31,512 nucleotides of DNA from an uncultured Muribaculaceae bacterium (GTDB lineage: Bacteria > Bacteroidota > Bacteroidia > Bacteroidales > Muribaculaceae), in assembly GCA_910584185.1 (NCBI GenBank), contig CAJTYC010000020.1, forward strand, positions 1-31,512. Reading direction: 5' to 3'. Below, piece after piece: positions 24,287 to 31,499 of the stretch. Every line of letters begins with the position of its first letter. The first letter of the stretch is position 1. Position numbers and translations under genes: made by a program. Under the pieces are notes generated by a model, which had not been told where the DNA came from, ran no database searches, and saw only the letters and a program-made list of their open reading frames with translations.

Positions 24287-25342
24287 GTGAAAATAGGAGG
24301 AAAGAGAGAGACTCGTAAAGTGCTGGTCACGAAATTGGGGGAGCTTGGAGGAGTGGCTATGACAGTGCCTACGGTGTATGATGCCTGTCTGGCCAATCCG
24401 GAGATAGAGTTTGTTTATCTCACTCGCCATCATGAGTCGCGGGTGCTGATAAATGCGCCGGCCAATCTACAGGTCGCCACGGTCAACATGGATAATTACC
24501 GGGGGCTGCGGGGTCTATATCGTCTTGCCACCGGCTTGCTGAAGCGGTATGGCATAACGCATCATATAGAGTTGCAGGGAGATATGCGAATGCGCATGTT
24601 GGGGTATATCATGCGGCTTAAAGGTGTGGAGGTCTACGATGTCGACACGGTAGGTAGCATGAAGCGTGAGCTTACGCGTCCTCACAATAAGGTGCTTGTG
24701 CAACTGAAGCCTCAGGTTGACAGGGAGAAGGATGTGTTTTACAAGGCCGGAATCGCGTTGTCAAATGATTTTGAGACAATCTGGGGTAAGGGAGAGGGTG
24801 ATCCGGAGTTGTTTGCCGGTGTTAGCGCACCGAAACGTGAGGGAGAGCACTGGCTTGCCGTGGCACCGTTTGCCCGGCATAGGGGAAAGGTGTATCCCGG
24901 TGACCAACTTGAGCGTGTCATCGACTACTTCAGCAAGCGGGATAACCAGAAGATATTCATATTGGGATTTGGAGAAGAGGAACGGGCAGAGATAGCGCGA
25001 TATGCACGACGTTACCGTGGGGTTGTTAATGTGGCTGAGGCTGACTTGGGTCTTGCTGCGGAGCTGTCGCTGCTGAGTCATTGCGACGTGATGCTCTCGA
25101 TGGACTCAGCCAATATGCACTTGGCCTCGCTTGTGGGACTTCGTGTGGTGAGCGTATGGGGTGCGACACACCCCTATACCGGCTTCATGGGGTGGCACCA
25201 GCGCACACGCGACGTGGTGCAGCTCGACATGACATGCCGCCCCTGCTCAGTGGCGGGCGACAAACCATGCTTAAGGGGTGATTACCACTGCCTTGCGGGA
25301 ATCACCCCCAAGATGGTTATCCGTAAAATATTGGAGGGTTAA
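24287..25342 (+). CDS. Glycosyltransferase family 9 (heptosyltransferase type)
   Basis: A 351-residue GT-B fold protein of family GT9, which adds heptose or a related sugar to the LPS inner core at the cytoplasmic face. The N-terminus VLVTKLGELGGVAMTVPTVY is the usual first strand and loop. The C-terminal domain begins WLAVAPFARHRGKVYPGDQL, with IFILGFGEEERAEIAR and the family hallmark VMLSMDSANMHLASLVGLRVVS, followed by VWGATHPYTGFMGW. The end carries three cysteines (MTCRPCSVAGDKPC) that are common in this group. The GTG at 24287 is used as start because it lies in frame just before the conserved strand, and AGGA sequences precede it. It stands alone, divergent from the kinase gene, and converges with prfB at a shared hairpin. 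Confidence 0.9.
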   Translation: MKIGGKRETRKVLVTKLGELGGVAMTVPTVYDACLANPEIEFVYLTRHHESRVLINAPANLQVATVNMDNYRGLRGLYRLATGLLKRYGITHHIELQGDMRMRMLGYIMRLKGVEVYDVDTVGSMKRELTRPHNKVLVQLKPQVDREKDVFYKAGIALSNDFETIWGKGEGDPELFAGVSAPKREGEHWLAVAPFARHRGKVYPGDQLERVIDYFSKRDNQKIFILGFGEEERAEIARYARRYRGVVNVAEADLGLAAELSLLSHCDVMLSMDSANMHLASLVGLRVVSVWGATHPYTGFMGWHQRTRDVVQLDMTCRPCSVAGDKPCLRGDYHCLAGITPKMVIRKILEG

Positions 25343-25355
25343 AAGTCTGATATTA

Positions 25356-25387
25356 AAGCCTTGCCATGCAGATAAATGGCGAGGCTT
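25356..25387. terminator. Bidirectional hairpin between the convergent GT9 and prfB genes
   Basis: AAGCCTTGCCAT at 25356-25367 pairs with ATGGCGAGGCTT at 25376-25387 over twelve positions, with one G-U-type exchange and an eight-base loop. It begins 13 bases after the GT9 stop, and its other arm overlaps the prfB stop codon. T-runs are short on both strands, so termination could be partial. Confidence 0.6.
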
Positions 25388-26504
25388 ATGAATTGGTTTC
25401 TGCTGCGAATTCCATCAGGTATGCCTTGATGAACTCGTCTATCTCGCCATCCATCACACCGTTGACGTCAGAGGTCTGGTAGTTGGTGCGGTGGTCCTTG
25501 ACGCGGCGGTCGTCAAACACGTAGCTCCTTATCTGGCTGCCCCATTCTATTTTCTTCTTGCCGGCCTCCACCTTGGCCTGCTCCTCCATGCGGTGCTGCA
25601 GTTCCTTCTCATAGAGGATAGACTTGAGCTGGCGCATGGCATTCTCCTTATTCTTCGGCTGGTCGCGTGTCTCGGTGTTCTCAATCAAGATTTCCTCCTC
25701 CTCGCCGGTATATGGGTCCTTGAACTGGTAACGGAGGCGCACGCCCGATTCCACCTTATTGACGTTCTGGCCACCGGCACCGCCTGAGCGGAAAGTATCC
25801 CAAGATACGCGGGCCGTCTCCACATTAATCTCGATAGTGTCGTCGACGAGTGGGGTGACGAACACCGAGGCGAACGAAGTCATGCGCTTGCCCTGCGCAT
25901 TGTAAGGGCTTACGCGCACGAGGCGATGCACACCGTTTTCCGACTTCAGGAAGCCGTAGGCATAATCACCCTCTATGTTGATGGTCACCGACTTGATGCC
26001 GGCCTCATCACCATCGAGAATCTGTGCGATAGAAGTCTTGTAGCCATGGCGTTCGGCATAGCGCAGATAGAGGCGCATGAGCATCGAGGCCCAGTCTTGC
26101 GACTCCGTGCCGCCGGCACCCGAATTGATTTTCAGCACCACGCCGAGCTTATCCTCCTCGCGGCGGAGCATGTTGCGCAGCTCGAGGTCCTCCACCTGCT
26201 TCGTGAGGGCATTGTAATCATCGTCGATATCCTGCTCTGTGACGAGTTCCTCCTTGAGGAAATCCATGGCGAGCTGCAGCTCCTCGAGTTGCTTTTCTAC
26301 GGCAGTGTAAGAGTCTATCCAGAAATGGATGCCCTTGATTTTACGCATCTGAGCCTCCGCCTTCTCGCGGTCGTCCCAAAAATCGGCTACATGCGTGCGG
26401 AGTTCCTCCTCCTCCACCTCGATTTTCTTCGAATCGATGTCGAGATAACGCTTGAGGTCGGCCACACGGGTCTCTACATGTTTAAGTTGGTCGGAAGTTA
26501 TCAT
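25386..26504 (-). CDS. prfB: Peptide chain release factor 2
   Basis: A 372-residue RF2, which reads UGA and UAA stop codons and releases the peptide. Domain 1 is the helical N-terminus, domain 2 carries the stop-codon recognition loop, and the peptidyl-transfer motif GGQ is at 244-246 within FRSGGAGGQNVNKVESGVRL. The recognition tripeptide is Ser-Pro-Tyr (199-201, VSPYNAQGKRMTSF), where E. coli RF2 has Ser-Pro-Phe. The gene is one continuous frame: at the place of the classical programmed +1 frameshift (TAT CTT TGA C) the codons are TAT CTC GAC (residues 20-22), so no frameshift is needed and the autoregulatory stop is absent. The start is the ATG at 26504. It is last in the run after the acyl-CoA synthetase, 13 bp downstream. 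Confidence 0.97.
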   Translation of the reverse strand: MITSDQLKHVETRVADLKRYLDIDSKKIEVEEEELRTHVADFWDDREKAEAQMRKIKGIHFWIDSYTAVEKQLEELQLAMDFLKEELVTEQDIDDDYNALTKQVEDLELRNMLRREEDKLGVVLKINSGAGGTESQDWASMLMRLYLRYAERHGYKTSIAQILDGDEAGIKSVTINIEGDYAYGFLKSENGVHRLVRVSPYNAQGKRMTSFASVFVTPLVDDTIEINVETARVSWDTFRSGGAGGQNVNKVESGVRLRYQFKDPYTGEEEEILIENTETRDQPKNKENAMRQLKSILYEKELQHRMEEQAKVEAGKKKIEWGSQIRSYVFDDRRVKDHRTNYQTSDVNGVMDGEIDEFIKAYLMEFAAETNS

Positions 26505-26517
26505 TTTAAAATAAATT

Positions 26518-28353
26518 TTAGTAGGGATAGTTGTCGGCGTACATTGCCTCTATTCTGTCGGCATAGTTGCGGGCCACCACTGCCCGGCGCACCTTCATGG
26601 TGTTGGTCACCTCACCGTTCATTATGGAGAAATGATGCGAAAGGAGAGAGATTCGCTTTATCTTCTCGAAGTCGGCGATATCCTTCTGGAACGGCTGGAT
26701 CTGGTTCATCATGAACTTCACCACACGAGGGTCTTTCATCAGAGCCCTCGTGTCTTCGATGTCGATATTGTGGTGCTTCGCCCAGGAGCGGAGTTGCGAA
26801 AGGTTGGGCACCACGAGAGCGGTGACGAACTTGCGTTGGTCGCCGATTACGGCCACCTCGTCGATATACTTGCACTCGGCCAGACGGCTCTCCATCATCT
26901 GCGGGGCGATATACTTGCCGTTAGAGGTTTTGAAGAGGTCCTTGACACGTTCGGTAAGCACGAGGGCGCCTTCGGGAGTGAAATAACCGGCGTCGCCGGT
27001 GCGGAAGAATCCGTCGTCGGTAAACGCGGCGGCGTTGGCCTCCGGGTTCTTGAAATAACCTGAAGTCACGGTGGGTCCCTTCACGAGAATCTCACCGTTA
27101 TCGTCAATGCGCACCTTTATGCCCGGGAGCGGCAGACCCACGGTGCCGAAGATGTATCCCTTCTGAGGGAAGCAGGAGACAGTGGCGGTGGTCTCTGAGA
27201 GACCGTAGCCTATGATGATGTCTATGCCGAGCGAGTGGAAGAACTCGCAGATATTGTCGGAGAGTGGGGCGCCGGCAGTGGGGTAGAAATTGGGGTTGGG
27301 AATGCCGATGGCCTTCTTGAGACGTGCGAAGACACGCTTGTCCCAGAAGCGGTATTCCTTCTCCACGAGCCAGGGCACCTTGCGGCCCGTGCGCATGTAG
27401 ACGAGGTTACGCTTGCGCCCCACGCTGAGAGCGCGGCTTATCATCAGCTTCTGAAGTCGAGGCATACGCTCCACCTTCTCCTTGACGCCGGCATATACCT
27501 TCTCCCAGAACCTTGGCACGCAGCACATCAGGTTGGGGTGTACTGAATGGATGGTGTCGGAGATAACTCGCGGGTCGTAATTGATCGCTATGGTAAGGCC
27601 ACGGGTTATGCAGAAGAAAGACCATGCCTTCTCCAGTATATGCGACATAGGGAGAAACGACATGGATATGTCGTCATCCTTTATGGAGGTCAGAAACTCG
27701 AGGTGCTTCTCTATGGCTGCGTCATAATTGCCGTGCGAGATGCAGACGCCTTTCGGTTCGCCGGTGGTGCCGGAGGTATAAATCAGTGTGGCGAGGTCAT
27801 CGGGAGAGGCATTGTCGGCACGCTGCTCCACTTGCTTGGCGAGGTCGTCGGGGGCCTCCATGCCGAGACGCACGAAATCGTCCCAGAAAATAGTCACCGT
27901 GTCATCGTCAAAAAGCTTCAGTCCGTCATTCTTGAAGACCACGATGCACTTCAGGCCGGGGTTTTTCTTCCAATGGTTGTATGCCATCGGATACTGGTGC
28001 TTGTCGCCTACGAAAAGCACCTTGGCCTCACCGTTTGTGACGATGAAGTCAAACTGCGACTGCACGCTGCTTGCATAGATCGGAATGCAGGTGATACGGT
28101 TGCGGAAGGCACCGAACTCCGTGATTAGAATCTGCGGAGTGTTAGGCGAGCAGATTGCCACCGTATCCTTTTCCATAAGGCCGAGAGCGGCGAGGGCCTT
28201 GGCGGCCACATCCACTTGAACGGCAAACTCTGCCCAGGAGGTAGACATCCATTCCCCATCTTTGCGCCAGCAGAAACGGTAGGCCTCGCGGTCTCCCAGT
28301 CTTGCGGCATTTTTGCTGATAATATCAACGAGACGATTTCTCATAACATGCAT
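26518..28353 (-). CDS. Long-chain acyl-CoA synthetase (AMP-forming)
   Basis: A 611-residue ANL-superfamily enzyme of the FAA1-like (COG1022) type. It activates a carboxylic acid with ATP to an acyl-adenylate and then to a CoA thioester. Motifs in order: the P-loop TLIYTSGTTGEPKGV at 189-203, SMSFLPMSHILEKAW (A4), IIGYGLSETTATVS (A5) near residue 395, FRTGDAGYF (A7), VKDLFKTSNGKYIAPQMMES (A8) and the C-terminal catalytic-Lys region VTNTMKVRRAV. No membrane helix is seen; such proteins are peripheral at the inner membrane. The start is the ATG at 28353, with a second ATG at 28344. It follows the SDR gene by 66 bp and precedes prfB by 13 bp. The usual substrate would be fatty acids; given the steroid-type genes upstream, a bile acid or sterol side-chain acid is possible but unproven. 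Confidence 0.93.
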   Translation of the reverse strand: MHVMRNRLVDIISKNAARLGDREAYRFCWRKDGEWMSTSWAEFAVQVDVAAKALAALGLMEKDTVAICSPNTPQILITEFGAFRNRITCIPIYASSVQSQFDFIVTNGEAKVLFVGDKHQYPMAYNHWKKNPGLKCIVVFKNDGLKLFDDDTVTIFWDDFVRLGMEAPDDLAKQVEQRADNASPDDLATLIYTSGTTGEPKGVCISHGNYDAAIEKHLEFLTSIKDDDISMSFLPMSHILEKAWSFFCITRGLTIAINYDPRVISDTIHSVHPNLMCCVPRFWEKVYAGVKEKVERMPRLQKLMISRALSVGRKRNLVYMRTGRKVPWLVEKEYRFWDKRVFARLKKAIGIPNPNFYPTAGAPLSDNICEFFHSLGIDIIIGYGLSETTATVSCFPQKGYIFGTVGLPLPGIKVRIDDNGEILVKGPTVTSGYFKNPEANAAAFTDDGFFRTGDAGYFTPEGALVLTERVKDLFKTSNGKYIAPQMMESRLAECKYIDEVAVIGDQRKFVTALVVPNLSQLRSWAKHHNIDIEDTRALMKDPRVVKFMMNQIQPFQKDIADFEKIKRISLLSHHFSIMNGEVTNTMKVRRAVVARNYADRIEAMYADNYPY

Positions 28354-28363
28354 GAATAAGCGA

Positions 28364-28399
28364 CCGTCTCATATGAATAATTCATTCGAGATGAAACGG
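28364..28399. promoter_or_regulatory. Nested inverted repeat between the SDR and acyl-CoA synthetase genes
   Basis: An inner dyad ATGAA-TAA-TTCAT at 28373-28385 lies inside an outer pair, CCGTCTCAT at 28364-28372 and ATGAAACGG at 28391-28399, which is complementary except at one position. It lies in the 66-bp gap just before the acyl-CoA synthetase start. It could be an operator or an intercistronic RNA structure. Confidence 0.4.
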
Positions 28400-28419
28400 G
28401 CATATAAGTAATGAACGGT

Positions 28420-29232
28420 TCAGGGTCGCGATATGTTGCGGTCGAGCATACGATGTTTGACCAACATCCTGACGGGAGTGGGTGTGATGCCCACAAAAAA
28501 TATGGCGAGTCGGTTCATCCAGCCGTTGATATACTGCATTTTACCCTTCATCATCATCCGCACGGCCTTGCGTGTGAATTTCTCCGGTGTCTGAATGGCA
28601 TGTATGTTTACGGCGAGCTTCATCAGGTTCTTGGGGAGTCCGAAGAGGTCGGTGGCTATGCCGCCGGGGCAAGCCACCGTGACATGCACATTGTCGTCGC
28701 GCATCTCATAATGTAGTGCGCGTGAGAACACCCGTATGAAAGCCTTGGTAGCGGCATACATCGCAATGCCGGGCATGGGTGTCCAGCACGACATCGACGA
28801 CATGTTGAGTATATGGCCGCCTCCGCGCTCCTTGAATCGGATAGCGAACTTCCGGCTGAGCATCATTACCGCCCTGACATGCAGGTCGACGAAGCAGTCG
28901 AGCTTGCGCTCCGTCGTGTCGGTGACGGGGAGAAAAGAGAAAATGCCGGCATTGTTGATAAGTATATCCGGGTCGAGGCCCTTGATATCGCAGAAGTCCA
29001 TTATGACCTTTGCGGCATCGGGCCGGGTGAGGTCGCAGAATATAGGGTAAGTCCTGACGCCTGACTCGCGGGCCACAGATGCCGCGCACTCATCGAGCTG
29101 AGGCTGCTGGTTGGAGACCATCACGAGATTGCAGCCCATGGAGGCGAGCGTGCGGCAGAAACACAAGCCAATGCCGCTGCTTGCACCGGTCACCACTGCG
29201 AGGTGGCCTGTGAGGTCATATCTTTTTGACAT
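28420..29232 (-). CDS. Short-chain dehydrogenase/reductase, candidate 3-beta-hydroxysteroid dehydrogenase
   Basis: A 270-residue classical SDR. The cofactor loop is VVTGASSGIGLCF (TGxxxGIG at 15-22), the structural NNAG is at 93-96, and the catalytic set is Ser146, Tyr159 and Lys163 (NMSSMSCW, then MYAATKAF). VACPGGIATDLF follows as the usual PG loop. The residue after the second cofactor strand is Ser-Asn-Gln, with no acidic residue, which leans to NADP(H), weakly. The start ATG overlaps the stop of the flavin oxidoreductase gene by one base (TGATG), a translational coupling arrangement. By context with a 5-alpha-reductase-like and an old-yellow-enzyme-like gene it is a good candidate for the 3-beta-hydroxysteroid dehydrogenase of a bile acid isomerisation cluster. 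On sequence alone it could reduce or oxidise other ketones or alcohols. Confidence 0.85.
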   Translation of the reverse strand: MSKRYDLTGHLAVVTGASSGIGLCFCRTLASMGCNLVMVSNQQPQLDECAASVARESGVRTYPIFCDLTRPDAAKVIMDFCDIKGLDPDILINNAGIFSFLPVTDTTERKLDCFVDLHVRAVMMLSRKFAIRFKERGGGHILNMSSMSCWTPMPGIAMYAATKAFIRVFSRALHYEMRDDNVHVTVACPGGIATDLFGLPKNLMKLAVNIHAIQTPEKFTRKAVRMMMKGKMQYINGWMNRLAIFFVGITPTPVRMLVKHRMLDRNISRP

Positions 29233-30455
29233 CAGTTTCTTTTTTTGATTTTTTCAATCTCCCTTACGATACCCTTCGGCAGGTTTTGGCAATGCTTGTG
29301 GCATGCCATCTCGCGCGAGTACATGCGGGCTATGCAATAATTCACATGGTCGCAGTCGCAGCGGTGGTTGGCCTCGCCGGCTTGGCGCATACGGTTCACG
29401 AAATCCGGCTGGTTGAGCAGGGCGCGTCCCATCTGCACGAAATCGAAGCCCTCATCGTCGAGCACCGTGTCGGCACCCTTGCGGTCAATCACGCCGCCAA
29501 CATATATCAGCGGCAGTTTCAGCTCGCGGCGGAAGAGGCGGGCATCGTCGAGAAAATATAGAGGCTTGAAGGGTTCCGGCTTAATCATGAAGCGGCCGGC
29601 CATCCGCACACCATATTTCAGCCATAATTGCTTCATGTAATAAGTCATCGAATAGATTGGCATCTCGCCGCGCATCACATACATAGGAGCCTTGCTGACG
29701 AAACCGCCCGAAAGCACCATGCCATGCACGCCGGCCCGTTCTATCTCCTTGGCCACGGTGAGGCAATCCTCTATCTCGAGTCCACCCTTGAAGCCATCGC
29801 GCATGTTGGTCTTCACTATGAGGGCCATGTCTGAACCGGCTGCCTTGAGCGACTCCTCGAGACACATGTTCATGAACGACATGCGGTTTTGCAGCGAGCC
29901 GCCGAACTCATCGCGGCGGCGGTTGGTATAAGGGGAGAGGAACTGCGATATGAGGTATCCATGGCCGGCATGGACTTCCACGCAGTCGAATCCGGCATCG
30001 CGTGCGTTGCGGACAGCGTCACCGAAATATCGGGCTATCTGCGTCAGCTCATCCTTGCGCAGTCCACGCACGAAAGTCGGAGAATATAGATTGAAACCGG
30101 TGCAGGCACCTACGGGGGTGCTCCCGGTGGTGGAGCGGTGGGTCATGTTGCCGCAATGGCCTATCTGTATCGAGGCCTTGGCACCGGCTTGGTGTATGCC
30201 GTCGGTGATTTCGCGCAGTTGCGGCACAATCTCGGGGCGCAGCCAGAGCTGGGAGTCGAACGAGAGAGCCGAGCGGCATATGCCGGCGTATGCGAGGGTT
30301 GTCATGCCCACCCCGCCGCGTGCCACTGAGAGGTGATAGTCGCGGAGCATGTCTGTGGGGCCGTTGTCGCGCCCCATCCCCTCGAAAGCTGCTGAGCGTA
30401 TGGTGCGGTTGCGGAGTTCAATAGGCCCGAGTTTTGCCGGTGTGAAAAGTTTCAT
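29232..30455 (-). CDS. Old-yellow-enzyme-type NADH:flavin oxidoreductase, candidate delta-4-3-ketosteroid 5-beta-reductase
   Basis: A 407-residue FMN TIM-barrel protein related to BaiCD/BaiH and 2,4-dienoyl-CoA reductase, but lacking their C-terminal FAD/NAD domain. Marks are LFTPAKLGPIELRNRTIRSA at the start, SIQIGHCGNMTH (96-106), CVEVHAGHGYLISQFLSPYT with the active-site His pair near 162 and 165, RDEFGGSLQNR, and the phosphate-binding end VGGVIDRKGADTVL and VQMGRALLNQPD. The C-terminus has Cys366, 368, 374, 385 and 389, reminiscent of the 4Fe-4S site of the larger family members, but the usual CX2CX3C spacing is not met (Val371 sits where a ligand is expected). It is 77 bp from the steroid reductase gene and shares a TGATG overlap with the SDR gene. 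This fits the flavoenzyme 5BR of 3-oxo bile acid clusters. Confidence 0.85.
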   Translation of the reverse strand: MKLFTPAKLGPIELRNRTIRSAAFEGMGRDNGPTDMLRDYHLSVARGGVGMTTLAYAGICRSALSFDSQLWLRPEIVPQLREITDGIHQAGAKASIQIGHCGNMTHRSTTGSTPVGACTGFNLYSPTFVRGLRKDELTQIARYFGDAVRNARDAGFDCVEVHAGHGYLISQFLSPYTNRRRDEFGGSLQNRMSFMNMCLEESLKAAGSDMALIVKTNMRDGFKGGLEIEDCLTVAKEIERAGVHGMVLSGGFVSKAPMYVMRGEMPIYSMTYYMKQLWLKYGVRMAGRFMIKPEPFKPLYFLDDARLFRRELKLPLIYVGGVIDRKGADTVLDDEGFDFVQMGRALLNQPDFVNRMRQAGEANHRCDCDHVNYCIARMYSREMACHKHCQNLPKGIVREIEKIKKRN

Positions 30456-30461
30456 TTCTTT

Positions 30462-30492
30462 TAAGTATTAGGTCAGAGTTATGAGTTATGAG
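30462..30492. repeat. AT-rich intergenic repeat related to 16697-16745
   Basis: TAAGTATTAGGTCAGAGTTA followed by TGAGTTATGAGG lies in the gap between the 5-alpha-reductase-like gene and the flavin oxidoreductase gene. Its first 12 bases are identical to the start of the stretch at 16697. No promoter box is recognisable here, which favours one transcript across both genes. Confidence 0.45.
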
Positions 30493-30532
30493 GTGAATTG
30501 CAGGGAGAGTTGTTACTCTGATAATCTTTGTG

Positions 30533-31303
30533 TCAGTATATGAAAGGGATTATATACTTTCTGTTTAGCGATTTGTAATCGTCGCCGAATTCGGAGACAT
30601 ATCTTCGGTGCAGGGTCTTGGCCCTTGGGGCGAGGTTGGCGAAGGTCCATACGAGGAAAGCGAGTCCGCCGAGGCTCCAGGTCAGTATGGCGAAGCCTGC
30701 CCATTCGGTCAGTTCACCGAGATAGTTGGCCGATGTGACGTAGCGGTACATGCCTCCGCGCGGTATATAGTGCCGTGTGTCGCCCGGCTTGCGCAGATGC
30801 CTTATGATATAGTCGGCGCGGAGGTTTATGGCCATCCCGGCGAAGAAGATTATTGTACCCAATATGAACAGGGGGCTATAGAGCCATGAAGCTGGATACA
30901 TCGAAGCCGGGGCAACATAGAAAATCCAGCCACCTATCATGTAGCAGTTCACCACATTGAATATAATTCCCATCAGAATGATAGCCCGTGGCATACGGCT
31001 GTTCCCACGGATAAGGAGCGGGAATATGAACGAACGCTGGAAATAGTGTAACAAGAATAGCGAGGCCATGACGGCAGGGGCCGGGTCGGCGGCGCGAGGG
31101 CTGAGGAGCCATAGCAGTAGCATACAGATGAACGATGGGGCCTCCATCAGCACCCAGCCGAGACGGTTATTGAGGGTAGGCCCCCACTTGTTATTGTACA
31201 TCATGCCGTAGCCTGCGGAGATGCGTTGCAGTGCGCAGAAAACCACCACTGCCAATCCGAGCATCGTGCAGACCACGCCATAATAGAAGTCATGTTGGAA
31301 CAT
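30533..31303 (-). CDS. Steroid 5-alpha-reductase-like membrane protein (3-oxo-5-alpha-steroid 4-dehydrogenase family)
   Basis: A 256-residue polytopic protein of about seven helices, nearly the size of human SRD5A1 and SRD5A2. The C-terminal domain closely follows the animal enzymes: RYVTSANYLGELTEWAGFAI corresponds to the NADPH-binding YVT(A/S)ANYFGEIMEW segment, and the chain ends with KYIIPFIY like the animal IIPF(L/Y). The catalytic pair is kept: Glu54 in VLMEAPSF and Tyr87 in LLHYFQRSFIFPLLIRG match Glu57 and Tyr91 of SRD5A2. It should reduce the 4,5 double bond of 3-oxo-delta-4 steroids to the 5-alpha (allo) form with NADPH in the inner membrane. The ATG at 31303 is used; a TTG two codons upstream is also in frame. 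It is first in the run, behind a strong promoter. It matches the 5AR of bile acid clusters. Confidence 0.88.
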   Translation of the reverse strand: MFQHDFYYGVVCTMLGLAVVVFCALQRISAGYGMMYNNKWGPTLNNRLGWVLMEAPSFICMLLLWLLSPRAADPAPAVMASLFLLHYFQRSFIFPLLIRGNSRMPRAIILMGIIFNVVNCYMIGGWIFYVAPASMYPASWLYSPLFILGTIIFFAGMAINLRADYIIRHLRKPGDTRHYIPRGGMYRYVTSANYLGELTEWAGFAILTWSLGGLAFLVWTFANLAPRAKTLHRRYVSEFGDDYKSLNRKYIIPFIY

Positions 31304-31359
31304 TTGCAAATCAATAAAGTCAGCCCCTGTGCATAATAAACGGACAGACGATTACGGTG

Positions 31360-31390
31360 CAAATATATTAAAAAAACTCGAAATGGCAAA
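31360..31390 (-). promoter_or_regulatory. Strong Bacteroidota promoter of the steroid/bile acid gene run
   Basis: On the minus strand TTTG (plus 31387-31390), a 19-bp spacer and TATATTTG (plus 31360-31367), followed by CACC, match the primary sigma factor consensus at every defined position. Transcription would start near 31354, giving a leader of about 50 bases to the ATG at 31303. Confidence 0.75.
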
Positions 31391-31401
31391 GAAATTTGCC
31401 A
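31384..31401. promoter_or_regulatory. 18-bp inverted repeat overlapping the -33 box: candidate operator
   Basis: TGGCAAAGAAATTTGCCA is a dyad of two perfect seven-base arms with a four-base centre. It covers the -33 element (31387-31390) of the steroid gene promoter, a place where a bound regulator would block polymerase. The regulator is not in this window, unless it is the gene starting at 31500. Confidence 0.55.
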
Positions 31402-31499
31402 AAAGGTGTAAATGTTGGCCTTTGGGGGATATAATTATTGTTGTAAAGGGCATATTTAGTAACGATTAAAAAATAACTTGGGACACAATTAAGACTACA

